Positions 1 through 8,953 of a stretch of 64,000 nt of DNA are shown here, in pieces. The notes under the pieces were generated by a model that made no database searches, was not told the origin of the DNA, and saw nothing but the letters and a program-made list of their open reading frames with translations. The stretch is from Clostridium kluyveri DSM 555 (lineage in GTDB: Bacteria > Bacillota > Clostridia > Clostridiales > Clostridiaceae), in the NCBI RefSeq assembly GCF_000016505.1, contig NC_009706.1, positions 1,054,001-1,118,000 on the forward strand, read 5' to 3'. Positions within the stretch are counted from its first letter, which is position 1, and each line of letters starts with the position of its first letter. The position numbers and the translations under genes were made by a program.

Positions 1-46
1 AATAAATCATATAATAAAATTAATTCTAAATTATAAAAATTAACTA

Positions 47-75
47 TTGACAAAAGAACTAAAAAATTATATAGT
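47..75 (+). promoter_or_regulatory. Sigma-A type promoter of first S-box leader
   Basis: TTGACA at 47-52 and TATAGT at 70-75 are separated by 17 bases, a near-consensus vegetative promoter. It lies about 50 bases upstream of the SAM riboswitch. The same promoter with the same spacing recurs at 4406-4434. Confidence 0.75.
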
Positions 76-123
76 ACTATCAATAAGTAAAAGTATATTA
101 TGTGAATTAAAATTTAATATAAA

Positions 124-277
124 ACTTCTTATCAAGAGAGGCGGAGGGACTGGCCCTATGATGCCCGGCAACCTGAATGTTATTTGTTCAATGGTGCCAA
201 TTCCTGCGGGGTAACCTGAAAGATGAGATATTAAGAAAGAGTTAAACTTCTTACATTTCATCTGTAAGAAGTTTTTT
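124..277 (+). promoter_or_regulatory. SAM-I (S-box) riboswitch with terminator, upstream of nifH copy 1
   Basis: The S-box core is clear: a P1 arm CTTCTTATC near 124, then AGAGAGGCGGAGGGACTGGC at 134-153, the CCCGGCAACC block near 164, TGGTGCCAATTCCTGCGG near 193, and GAAAGATGAGA at 219-229. The expression platform is an 11-bp hairpin (245-255 with 263-273) followed by six T residues. In known members SAM binding promotes termination, so downstream genes are expressed when SAM (methionine/sulfur supply) is low. Riboswitch identity is seen directly from conserved blocks; the direction of control is family knowledge. Confidence 0.93.
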
Positions 278-301
278 ATTGTATAATATTAATTTCGATA
301 C

Positions 302-368
302 CTTAGTTGACCAGACACACTGGAGACTAGGTAAACTGAAGTTTATTCGGTTTACTTGGTCTTTTTTT
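302..368 (+). promoter_or_regulatory. Second leader hairpin plus intrinsic terminator (candidate antitermination element)
   Basis: Downstream of the S-box terminator is a second attenuator. A 16-bp stem (325-340 with 346-361) followed by seven T residues is a strong terminator. Just before it, CTTAGT (302-307) can pair with ACTAGG (326-331) around an internal loop (TGA opposite AG), a CCAG/CTGG stem and an ACACA loop. This ~30-nt hairpin overlaps the 5' half of the terminator, so the two folds exclude each other, the layout of a ligand- or protein-stabilised antiterminator. I do not recognise the ligand or protein. The element is repeated at 4661-4727. Confidence 0.6.
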
Positions 369-376
369 ATATTTAA

Positions 377-1255
<879 letters not shown>

Positions 1256-1279
1256 ATAGAGAATAGAAAGGGTGATACA

Positions 1280-2860
1280 ATGTCAAAAAAAACAATAAAT
1301 CTCAACTTAACGGAAGTAGAAAACCGAGAGACGAGATTAGGAACTATAACCGCTTGGGATGGTTCGGCGACTGAGTTGTGGAGGGAATCAAACTATGAAT
1401 TGAGAAGCCAAAGAAAACATGATGGTTGTGGAAAACAGAAAGCTTGTCGGTTGTGTGAATTAAATTCACCATTAAATCAACAGACCATGTGTGCTAATGC
1501 TATTGTTGAATGCCAAATAGGAAATATTACAGACTGTGTACTTATTCAGCATGCTCCAATTGGATGTTCCGCAGATAATCCTTGGTTTAATCTTGCCTTT
1601 AATATGGGACTTGGAAGAAGAAATAAACCACCACAGAATTTACAGATTTACAGCACAAATCTTTTAGAAAATGATATGGTTTTTGGTGCTTCGGATAAAC
1701 TAAAACAAACAATACGAGATGCAAAGGAACGTTTTAATCCTAAGGCAATTTTTATCTCCATGGCGTGTGCTACTGCTATTATAGGTGAAGATATAGAGAG
1801 TGTTGCAGAAGAGATGGAAAAAGAAATTGGAGTGACAGTTATTCCTCTGCATTGCGAAGGATTTCGCTCAAAACACTGGAGTACTGGATTTGATGTTTCA
1901 CAGCATGGAGTTCTACGTCAAATAGTAAAACGTAAACCTGAAAAGCAAAAGGATTTAATTAACATTGTAGCTTTGTGGGGAACTGATTATTTTACAGAAA
2001 TGTTAAAACCTCTTGGTCTGAGAGTAAATTATATGATAGATATGGCAAGCTATGATGAACTTGCCCAAGCATCGGAAGCTGTGGCTACTGCAACTTTTTG
2101 TCACACACTTGGTTCTTATATGGCTACAGCACTTGAGGAACATTTTGATGTTCCACAGATTGATGCACCTCAGCCTTATGGAATTGCAGGTACGGATTCC
2201 TGGTTCAGGGCAATTGGTAAAATTGTTGGCAAAGAAAAAGAAACCGAAGAGTATATAAAGAAGGAGCATGAAAAAGTACTTCCTAAAATTGAAGAATTGC
2301 GCAAAAAGTTTAAAGGAATTAAAGGATTTGTTATGACAGGTTCATCTTATGCACATAGTCTTATTTCAGTTTTGCGTGAATTAGGAATAAGTGTTGATGG
2401 TTCTGTAGTATTCCATCACGATCCTGTTTACGATGGTGGACATGAGAATCAGGATACGCTGAATGAACTTATAAGCACTTACGGAGATATTCCTAATTTT
2501 ACAGTAAGTAAAACACAGGCATTCCAACTAAATGCTTTATTTAAACGAGTAAAGACAGATTTTGTAATAATTCGACATCAAGGACTTGCACCTGAAGCGG
2601 CAAAACTTGGTATACCATCTTTAGCTATGGGTGATGAGCATTTTCCTGTTGGTTATGATGGAATAATTAGGACAGGTGAGGTTCTATTAGATATTCTTGC
2701 AAGAAAGAAGTTTAATGAGGTTCTTTCAAGACACGTTAAAAGTCCATATAATGAATGGTGGCTTAGCCAAGATGATCCATTTTTGCTTGCAAGACATCCT
2801 GAAGTGCTTGATGAAAGAGTAAAACTTGAAGTGATTGATGAAATAGTAGAAATTGTGTAA
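1280..2860 (+). CDS. Nitrogenase-like component 1 alpha subunit (NifD/VnfD family), D1
   Basis: The 526-aa protein aligns with NifD-family alpha subunits. P-cluster cysteines are Cys71, Cys96 (in HAPIGC) and Cys163; Cys274 in FCHTLGSY matches the cofactor ligand Cys275, and His454 in DEHFPVGYDG matches His442. The CEGFR block begins at 192, but the positions equivalent to Gln191 and His195 are Trp200 and Phe204, so two residues important for nitrogen reduction are missing. An N-terminal Cys cluster (Cys50, Cys56, Cys59) is absent from ordinary NifD. The gene lies behind nifH copy 1 and the S-box leader, and a K-like gene follows after an unusually wide gap. The most likely role is the alpha subunit of a nitrogenase-like reductase acting on a sulfur compound; the substrate is inferred, not seen. 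Confidence 0.85.
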   Translation: MSKKTINLNLTEVENRETRLGTITAWDGSATELWRESNYELRSQRKHDGCGKQKACRLCELNSPLNQQTMCANAIVECQIGNITDCVLIQHAPIGCSADNPWFNLAFNMGLGRRNKPPQNLQIYSTNLLENDMVFGASDKLKQTIRDAKERFNPKAIFISMACATAIIGEDIESVAEEMEKEIGVTVIPLHCEGFRSKHWSTGFDVSQHGVLRQIVKRKPEKQKDLINIVALWGTDYFTEMLKPLGLRVNYMIDMASYDELAQASEAVATATFCHTLGSYMATALEEHFDVPQIDAPQPYGIAGTDSWFRAIGKIVGKEKETEEYIKKEHEKVLPKIEELRKKFKGIKGFVMTGSSYAHSLISVLRELGISVDGSVVFHHDPVYDGGHENQDTLNELISTYGDIPNFTVSKTQAFQLNALFKRVKTDFVIIRHQGLAPEAAKLGIPSLAMGDEHFPVGYDGIIRTGEVLLDILARKKFNEVLSRHVKSPYNEWWLSQDDPFLLARHPEVLDERVKLEVIDEIVEIV

Positions 2861-3028
2861 GTAAGTTGCACTGACACTTTGGTTATGGACGGGCAGGACG
2901 AAGTTAATTTAGGACACTGTGTAAGCAGGTGATCCTCTAACTATTAGCTCTAATAAAGTAATCAAAAAGTAAAAAACTGCGAAAACGCAGTAAAAAAAAT
3001 TTCTTAAGAATACATGAGGAGGATTAGA
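2861..3028 (+). other. Non-coding gap between D1 and K1
   Basis: D and K genes normally abut or overlap; here 168 bases separate them. The gap holds a small GC hairpin (CTGCGAAAACGCAG, 2977-2990) followed by an A-rich stretch, and no convincing ORF. The hairpin lacks a T tract, so it is not a typical terminator and may be an mRNA processing or stability element. Confidence 0.4.
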
Positions 3029-4378
3029 GTGGCTGAGACTAAGATAAATAAAAAAAGTAGTACAATAGTACATCCACATTATGCTTGTGCAGTGGGGGGT
3101 GCATATACTGCAGTAGCAATTAAGAATGGTGTTCCAATTGCGAACTGTGGTCCGGGGTGTATGTACAAACAATATTTTTTTATGGGATTTGAAAATGGTT
3201 TTCAAGGTTCTACCAGTACTGGTGGAGGTAATGTTGCCAGTGTAAATGTAGGTGAGAATGATATAGTATTTGGAGGTGAAAAAAAACTTGATGATTTAAT
3301 AAAATCAGTTTTAGCAATTTACAATGGTGAATTATTTGTGGTAGCTATAGGTTGTACTGGAGAACTTATAGGAGATGATGTTGGAGCAATTGTAAAGAAA
3401 TATCGTGAGGCAGGGTATCCTATAGTGCATGCAGATACAGCTGGCTTCAAAGGTTCAAACCTTATAGGTCATGAAATTGTTGTGGAAGCAATCATAGACC
3501 AATTTGTTGGAGATTATAAAGGTGAAAAGAAAAAAGGATTAATTAATTTGTGGTTTGAGACACCTTTTTTTAATACAAATTGGCGTGGAGACTATCTGGA
3601 GATTGTAAGGATTTTAAAGAATGTAGGTTTTGAAGTAAATGTGCTTTTTGGACCACAAAGTGGTGGAACTAAAGAATGGAAGGAAATTCCTAAAGCGCAA
3701 TTTAATCTTGTAATATCACCCTGGGTAGGAGTGAATATTGCCAAACATTTAGAAAAAAAATATGATCAGCCTTATTTGCATATTCCTGTAATACCTATTG
3801 GTGAGGAAGCTACTACTGCTTTTATAAGACAATTAATTGAATATGCAGGAATAGATGCTAAAAAATCAGAAGCGTTTATTGCAGAAGAAGCAGAATTATA
3901 TTATTACTTTTTAGATTCTTTTTCACACTTTTTTGCAGAGTATTGGTATGGTTTGCCTTCTCGATTTGCTGTTGTAGGAGACAGTGCATATGCACTTGCC
4001 TATACAAAGTTTCTGTCAGATCAGATTGGACTTATACCTGTAAAGCAAATCATTACGGATAATCCGCCAGAGCAATTTAGAGAGAAAATAAGCAAGGAAT
4101 TTAGGAATCTATCAGAAGGTGTATCTGTGGAAGTAGAATATATTGAAGATGGTTATCTTGCAGAAAGATCACTTTCAGAAGCCGATTTCGGTTCAGGAGT
4201 TCCATTGATATTAGGTTCAACATGGGAATCCGATGTAGCACGAGAAAAAAATGCATTACTAATAGAAATAGATCCGCCTTCTTCTGAGACAGTGGTACTG
4301 AATAGATGCCATATAGGATATAGAGGTGCCCTGCAGTTGATAGAGAGAATTTATACATCAACTGTAGGTGGAAAATAA
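3029..4378 (+). CDS. Nitrogenase-like component 1 beta subunit (NifK family), K1
   Basis: This NifK-family beta subunit of about 449 aa would pair with D1. Three cysteines are positioned as P-cluster ligands: Cys20, Cys44 (GPGC) and Cys109 (GCTGELIGDD). It lacks the N-terminal extension of molybdenum NifK. I chose GTG at 3029 because AGGAGG lies at 3016-3022 with good spacing; the ATG at 3014 overlaps that ribosome binding site. The C-terminus ends in a conserved block (GYRGALQLIERIY) also found in the other two K genes. It is the last gene of the first operon; the second S-box leader starts right after it. Confidence 0.85.
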   Translation: MAETKINKKSSTIVHPHYACAVGGAYTAVAIKNGVPIANCGPGCMYKQYFFMGFENGFQGSTSTGGGNVASVNVGENDIVFGGEKKLDDLIKSVLAIYNGELFVVAIGCTGELIGDDVGAIVKKYREAGYPIVHADTAGFKGSNLIGHEIVVEAIIDQFVGDYKGEKKKGLINLWFETPFFNTNWRGDYLEIVRILKNVGFEVNVLFGPQSGGTKEWKEIPKAQFNLVISPWVGVNIAKHLEKKYDQPYLHIPVIPIGEEATTAFIRQLIEYAGIDAKKSEAFIAEEAELYYYFLDSFSHFFAEYWYGLPSRFAVVGDSAYALAYTKFLSDQIGLIPVKQIITDNPPEQFREKISKEFRNLSEGVSVEVEYIEDGYLAERSLSEADFGSGVPLILGSTWESDVAREKNALLIEIDPPSSETVVLNRCHIGYRGALQLIERIYTSTVGGK

Positions 4379-4405
4379 AAAATAATAATTATGATAAATT
4401 AACTA

Positions 4406-4434
4406 TTGACAAAAGAACTAAAAAATTGTATAGT
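4406..4434 (+). promoter_or_regulatory. Sigma-A type promoter of second S-box leader
   Basis: TTGACA at 4406-4411 and TATAGT at 4429-4434 with a 17-base spacer repeat the promoter at 47-75. Transcription would start upstream of the second SAM riboswitch. Confidence 0.75.
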
Positions 4435-4482
4435 ACTATCAATAAGTAAAAGTACATTATGTGAATTAAAATTTAATATAAA

Positions 4483-4637
4483 ACTTCTTATCAAGAGAGG
4501 CGGAGGGACTGGCCCTATGATGCCCGGCAACCTGAATGTTATTTGTTCAATGGTGCTAATTCCTGCGGGGTAACCTGAAAGATGAGATATTGAGAAAGAG
4601 TTAAGCTTCTTACATTTCATCTGTAAGAAGTTTTTTA
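4483..4637 (+). promoter_or_regulatory. SAM-I (S-box) riboswitch with terminator, upstream of nifB
   Basis: This is a near-identical second copy of the riboswitch at 124-277, with the same conserved blocks (GGCGGAGGGACTGGC, CCCGGCAACC, CCTGCGG, GAAAGATGAGA) and the same hairpin plus T tract (about 4604-4637). The few differences include GTGCTAAT for GTGCCAAT and AGCTTCTTAC for AACTTCTTAC. The second change swaps an A-T for a G-T pair in the terminator and keeps the fold. Confidence 0.93.
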
Positions 4638-4660
4638 TTGTATAATATTAATTTCGATAT

Positions 4661-4727
4661 CTTAGTTGACCAGACACACTGGAGACTAGGTAAACTGAAT
4701 TTTATTCGGTTTACTTAGTCTCTTTTT
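4661..4727 (+). promoter_or_regulatory. Second copy of the hairpin-terminator attenuator
   Basis: This repeats 302-368: the same 30-nt hairpin (CCAGACACACTGG core) overlaps the 5' arm of a 16-bp terminator stem (4684-4699 with 4705-4720) and a T-rich tail. Base changes at the stem base (TTGGTC to TTAGTC) replace a G-T wobble by an A-T pair, so pairing is maintained, which supports a functional RNA. Confidence 0.58.
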
Positions 4728-4761
4728 ATATTTAAGTTATGCAGAGAGGAGATAGAAAAAC

Positions 4762-6033
4762 ATGAGCATAGATTTTGCAAAAAGCGTAGAAGAGAGGACA
4801 TTAACCCATCCCTGTTACAACTGTATTGCCCATAAATATGCAAGAATGCATATTCCTGTAGCGCCAAAGTGTAATGTAAGTTGTAATTTTTGTAATAGAA
4901 AATACGATTGTGTGAATGAGACTAGACCGGGTGTTACCAGTGAAGTTTTAACTCCCGAGAAAGCCAGAGATAAATTTAATATAGTAAAAGACAAAGTGAA
5001 AAATTTGACTGTGGTAGGTATAGCAGGCCCGGGAGATCCGCTGGCAAATTTTGAAGAAACTAAAAAATCTATAGAACTAATAAAAAAAGAGTCACCAAAT
5101 ATTACATTTTGCCTTTCAACCAATGGGTTGATGCTGCCTTTTTATGCAGATGAGATAATAAGACTGGGAGTAACTCATGTCACTATAACTATAAACGCAG
5201 TGGATCCTAAAATAGGCGCAAAGATATATAAATTTGTTAATTATTTAGGAAGTGTTCTTGAAGGAGAAGAGGCAGGAAATGTATTGTTAAATAATCAATT
5301 ATCGGGTCTTAGGTATATTGCTCAAAAAGGTATAATATGCAAGGTAAATATTGTTATGATAAAGGGAATTAACAGCAGCCATATTCCAGAAGTAGTTAAA
5401 AAGGTTAAAGAATGTGGAGCATATATGACAAATATTATGCCTCTTATACCGGTTAAAGGTAGTGTGTTTGAAAATATGCCTACTGTAAGTGATCTGGAAT
5501 TAAATCATATGAGGAAAAAATGCGAACTGGATTTAAAGCAGATGTATCATTGTAAACAGTGTAGAGCTGATGCAATAGGAACTTTAGAGAAGGATATATC
5601 TAGTGAATTTAGAAGTGATACTGAAGATGATTTTAAAGGGAAAAATATAGTTAAGCTTGACGGTAAAGAGAAAATTTATAAGGAGAGTAAGTATAGATTT
5701 GCAGTTGCAACTAAATCTGGTGTAAATGTGGATGCACATTTTGGACATGTGTCACAATTCTATATATATGATGTAGTAAACAAAAAGATTGAACTTAAAG
5801 AAAAAAGAATTATAAATAAATACTGCGGTGGTATAAGTGAATGTGATGGCCATGATGATAAAATATCAAATATTTTAAAAAGTATAGAGGATTGCAATGC
5901 AGTACTTGTATTGAGAATAGGTTTTGAGCCTTTGGCCATGTTACATGAGAAGGGAATAAAGGTATTCCAGATGTATTTTAGTATAGAGCAGGGTATAAAA
6001 AAGGCCATAGAATTACTTGAAAAAGATTCATAA
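4762..6033 (+). CDS. nifB: NifB-like radical SAM cofactor maturase with NifX-like tail
   Basis: The 423-aa protein carries the NifB signature: HPCYNC at 16-21, YARMHIPVAPKCN around 26-38, and the radical-SAM CX3CX2C cysteines Cys37, Cys41 and Cys44. A C-terminal domain from about residue 311 (FAVATKSGVNVDAHFGH) is the NifX/NafY-type cofactor-binding fold often fused to NifB. NifB uses SAM to insert carbide and build the [8Fe-9S-C] precursor of nitrogenase cofactors. It sits behind its own S-box leader and heads the transporter operon, implying that a NifB-cofactor is made when SAM or sulfur is scarce. No nifE or nifN scaffold gene is in the window. Confidence 0.92.
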   Translation: MSIDFAKSVEERTLTHPCYNCIAHKYARMHIPVAPKCNVSCNFCNRKYDCVNETRPGVTSEVLTPEKARDKFNIVKDKVKNLTVVGIAGPGDPLANFEETKKSIELIKKESPNITFCLSTNGLMLPFYADEIIRLGVTHVTITINAVDPKIGAKIYKFVNYLGSVLEGEEAGNVLLNNQLSGLRYIAQKGIICKVNIVMIKGINSSHIPEVVKKVKECGAYMTNIMPLIPVKGSVFENMPTVSDLELNHMRKKCELDLKQMYHCKQCRADAIGTLEKDISSEFRSDTEDDFKGKNIVKLDGKEKIYKESKYRFAVATKSGVNVDAHFGHVSQFYIYDVVNKKIELKEKRIINKYCGGISECDGHDDKISNILKSIEDCNAVLVLRIGFEPLAMLHEKGIKVFQMYFSIEQGIKKAIELLEKDS

Positions 6034-6062
6034 ATATTCAAGTACAAAGGGGAAGGGTAAAT

Positions 6063-6890
6063 ATGAATACAAAAAATGTGACAAAAGATATAAGAATTGT
6101 AAATAATAAGAGCGGTTTAAATGAATTGTTAACTAAAGTTTTCAGAAAAAGCCTAGCCATTGTATTGTTTCTGGTTTTTTGGCAGATAGCCCCTATAGTA
6201 GGTATAGCTGATCACCAATTTATACCTACTTTTTCAGAAACCATCAGTACAATTTGGGATCTTATATTTAAAAATGAAATGATAGTACATGTTAAGGTAA
6301 GCCTTATGAGAGCCATAATAGGGTTCATGCTGGCGGCAGTTATAGCACTGCCATTAGGTTTTCTACTTGGAGGAGGATTTAAAAAAGTTGAGGAATTTTT
6401 AGATCCCCTACTTCAAATTTTAGCCCAGGTAAATCCTTTTTCTCTGCTTCCAGTTTTTATTCTACTCTTTGGAATCGGAGAGGTAGCCAAAATATCAATA
6501 ATATTTTGGGTTTCAATATGGCCTATATTGTTTAGTACCATAACAGGAGTAAAAACTATAGATCCACTTCTGATTAAAGCCGCCAGAGCTATGGGTACAT
6601 CTAAAGTAAAATTGTTTTGGAAAATCATTTTGCCGGGTTCAGCACCTAATATATTTGCAGGATTGAAATTGAGTTCGGGAAATGCGTTTCTTATGTTAAT
6701 TGCAGCTGAGATGATTGGTGCAAGTGCAGGACTTGGATGGATGGTGTTAAATTCAGAGGTTAATTTTCAAATTAATAGGCTTTTTGCAGCAGCATTTACA
6801 ATTGCAGTGTTAGGAATACTTATAAATAAAACAATAACTTTTATAGAAAGGAAAGTTATTGTCTGGAAAGAAGAATCTTTTACAGCTTAA
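6063..6890 (+). CDS. SsuC/TauC-type ABC transporter permease
   Basis: This 275-aa inner-membrane protein has about six hydrophobic segments and the permease coupling loop (AARAMGTSKVKLFWKIILPGSAPNI region, residues ~175-200). It belongs to the family that imports sulfonates, taurine, nitrate or thiamine precursors. It starts 29 bases after nifB, so it should be co-transcribed from the second S-box leader. With the downstream lipoprotein and ATPase it forms a complete importer; two more permeases of this family follow. The substrate cannot be read from sequence, but S-box control favours an organosulfur compound. Confidence 0.85.
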   Translation: MNTKNVTKDIRIVNNKSGLNELLTKVFRKSLAIVLFLVFWQIAPIVGIADHQFIPTFSETISTIWDLIFKNEMIVHVKVSLMRAIIGFMLAAVIALPLGFLLGGGFKKVEEFLDPLLQILAQVNPFSLLPVFILLFGIGEVAKISIIFWVSIWPILFSTITGVKTIDPLLIKAARAMGTSKVKLFWKIILPGSAPNIFAGLKLSSGNAFLMLIAAEMIGASAGLGWMVLNSEVNFQINRLFAAAFTIAVLGILINKTITFIERKVIVWKEESFTA

Positions 6891-6931
6891 AAATATTAAA
6901 TAATAAAACACTTTTAAGGGGGAAACTAAGA

Positions 6932-8011
6932 ATGAAAAATAAAAAATTAGCTTTAATATTAAGTACTGTATTTTTATCAACACTAATTTTTTCAGCTTGT
7001 GGCAGTAAAAAAGATGAAGCATCTAATGCCGATAAAAGTAAAGAGTTACAAGTTGTTAAAACCTGGAGCAGGAAAGATTGTACAGCAGCACCTATTGTAA
7101 TAGCGGATAAACTTGGATATTTTAAGGAGCAGGGTTTAAAAGTAGAATATACAGGTGATACCCAGCCTGCGCAAAGGCTTCCATCTATATTAAATGGAAA
7201 TAATGATTTTGGAGATGCACATCCTAATAATCTAGCCATTGCTGCACAAGGAGGAGCTAAGATAAAAGCTGTAGCAAGATCTATTGTAGAACCATCAAAA
7301 GATACAACTGACTACGAGCATCTTCAGCACATGTGGTGGGTAAGTAATAAGAATGGAACTATAAAAACACTAGCGGATATTAAAAATTATGATGGAAAGG
7401 TTAAGGTTGGAACCAATTCCAGAAATTCTTGTGTGGATTATTTGTCCTATAAATTGTTTGTTGAACAAAATAATATACCTATAGATAAAATTGAATGGAT
7501 CCAAATGCCTGATGTAGAACAAGTTTTAGCTTTAAAGAAAGGACTTATTCAAATTGCCGTAGTTCATCCACCATATTATAAATCTATTGAAGACAGCGGA
7601 ATTGGCAATATACTCACCACAAGCGAACCTATAGCTGGTGAAAATGGAGGAACTTATCTTTACTATTTTTCAGATAGCTTTATAGAAAAACATCCAGAAG
7701 AGGTTGAAAAGTTTATAGTGGCAGTTAAAAAAGCAGAAAGATATATAAATGAAAGTATTCCAAATGCGGAAGAAAGGGCTAAAGTAAATAAAATGGTAGA
7801 AGAGGCTATAGGAGTACCTGTAAGTGCCAATCATTACTATGCCATTGATGGAACTATAAAAGATAGTGATATACAAGAGTGGATAGATGGGAGTATAAAG
7901 AGCGGAGCACTTCCTCAGGATACAAAAGTGAAAGTTAGTGATATAGTCACTCATAAGTTTGATAAATATACTAATTTAGCTTCATCACCAAATTTTATAG
8001 TTAAAAATTAG
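6932..8011 (+). CDS. SsuA/TauA/NMT1-like substrate-binding lipoprotein
   Basis: The 359-aa precursor has a signal peptide ending in a lipobox (FSAC, Cys23), so the mature protein is lipid-anchored outside the membrane. The body is an SsuA/TauA-like periplasmic-binding fold: an early segment (AAPIVIADKLGYFKEQGL) and GDAHPNNLAIAAQGGAKIKA are typical of the family. It lies between a permease and the ATPase, in one operon with nifB. Ligand is unknown; sulfonates, sulfate esters or methylthio compounds are reasonable given the S-box leader. Confidence 0.85.
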   Translation: MKNKKLALILSTVFLSTLIFSACGSKKDEASNADKSKELQVVKTWSRKDCTAAPIVIADKLGYFKEQGLKVEYTGDTQPAQRLPSILNGNNDFGDAHPNNLAIAAQGGAKIKAVARSIVEPSKDTTDYEHLQHMWWVSNKNGTIKTLADIKNYDGKVKVGTNSRNSCVDYLSYKLFVEQNNIPIDKIEWIQMPDVEQVLALKKGLIQIAVVHPPYYKSIEDSGIGNILTTSEPIAGENGGTYLYYFSDSFIEKHPEEVEKFIVAVKKAERYINESIPNAEERAKVNKMVEEAIGVPVSANHYYAIDGTIKDSDIQEWIDGSIKSGALPQDTKVKVSDIVTHKFDKYTNLASSPNFIVKN

Positions 8012-8023
8012 GGGGAAAATTAA

Positions 8024-8854
8024 ATGAGTAAAGTAATTGAAAAATCAAGGCCTGATAATTACAAGATTATAGTTAAAAATGTACAAAAATTCTATGATAT
8101 AAAATCTGAAAACGGCGAAAAAAGTGAAAAATTTTTGGCACTGGACAACTTTAATTTAAAGATAAAAAAAGGAGAATTTATAACCATTGTAGGGCCTAGT
8201 GGATGTGGTAAATCAACATTTTTAGATATTTTAGCTGGCTTATCTAAACCTACATCCGGGGAACTATATATAGATGATAAGTTGATTGAAGGACCAGATC
8301 TGGACAGGGGTATTATTTTTCAAGGGTATGCATTATTCCCATGGAGAACTGTAGAACAAAATATTGAATTTGGCCTTGAAATAAAAGGCATACCAAAAAA
8401 TGAAAGAAAAGAAATAAGTAATAAATTTATTAAACTTGTGGGATTAAGCAATTTTCAAAATAGATATCCCCATGAGTTATCAGGAGGTATGAAACAGAGG
8501 GTGGCAATTGCAAGGGCATTGGCATATGATCCGGATGTTTTACTTATGGATGAACCTTTTGCAGCAGTGGATGCTCAAACTAGAGAATTACTTCAGGAAG
8601 AGTTGTTGAATATATGGGAAGATACCAATAAAACTATTGTATTTATAACTCATAGTATTGAAGAAGCAATATTTTTAGCAGATAGAGTAGTGGTAATGAC
8701 CCCTAATCCAGGCAAGATTAAAGAGGTTATTGAAATAAACTTTCCAAGACCTAGAAGTACTGTTAATGTGAGAATGTCTCAGGAATTTAGCTCTAATAGA
8801 AATAGGATATGGGAACTGCTCCATGGTAATGATGATAAAAAACATGTAATTTAA
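8024..8854 (+). CDS. SsuB/TauB-type ABC transporter ATPase
   Basis: This 276-aa ATPase shows Walker A (GPSGCGKST), the signature LSGGMKQR, Walker B (VLLMDEPF) and the switch His (ITHS). It begins 12 bases after the lipoprotein gene. It is the only ATPase of this family in the cluster, so it may power all three permeases. The sequence LFPWRTVEQNIEFGL is typical of nitrate/sulfonate/taurine importers. Confidence 0.9.
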   Translation: MSKVIEKSRPDNYKIIVKNVQKFYDIKSENGEKSEKFLALDNFNLKIKKGEFITIVGPSGCGKSTFLDILAGLSKPTSGELYIDDKLIEGPDLDRGIIFQGYALFPWRTVEQNIEFGLEIKGIPKNERKEISNKFIKLVGLSNFQNRYPHELSGGMKQRVAIARALAYDPDVLLMDEPFAAVDAQTRELLQEELLNIWEDTNKTIVFITHSIEEAIFLADRVVVMTPNPGKIKEVIEINFPRPRSTVNVRMSQEFSSNRNRIWELLHGNDDKKHVI

Positions 8855-8888
8855 AAATTACAATTCCAAAGTCTCTTTACAAATTCAA

Positions 8889-8934
8889 TTTAATTTCTTT
8901 CTAAAAATAATATTATTTTTAGAAAGAAATTAAA
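8889..8934. repeat. 46-bp perfect palindrome
   Basis: A perfect inverted repeat without spacer lies between the ATPase and the next permease: 23 bases are followed by their exact complement, centred at 8911/8912. It can act as a stem-loop in RNA (terminator-like, but without a following T tract) or as an operator in DNA. It divides the transporter genes into two groups. Confidence 0.7.
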
Positions 8935-8953
8935 AATCTTAAGGAGTGTTACA

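Noticed and set aside
67-261. Minus-strand ORF over the first S-box leader (and its twin at 4399-4620)
   Set aside because: It lies entirely on the complement of the riboswitch and terminator; the two copies agree only because the RNA element is duplicated.
302-368. ANTAR-type or BglG-type RNA antiterminator site
   Set aside because: The loop is five bases, without the paired hexaloops of ANTAR targets, and the sequence does not match the BglG/LicT consensus; only the layout is similar.
2977-2990. Terminator between D1 and K1
   Set aside because: The hairpin is short and is followed by A residues, not T residues, on the coding strand.
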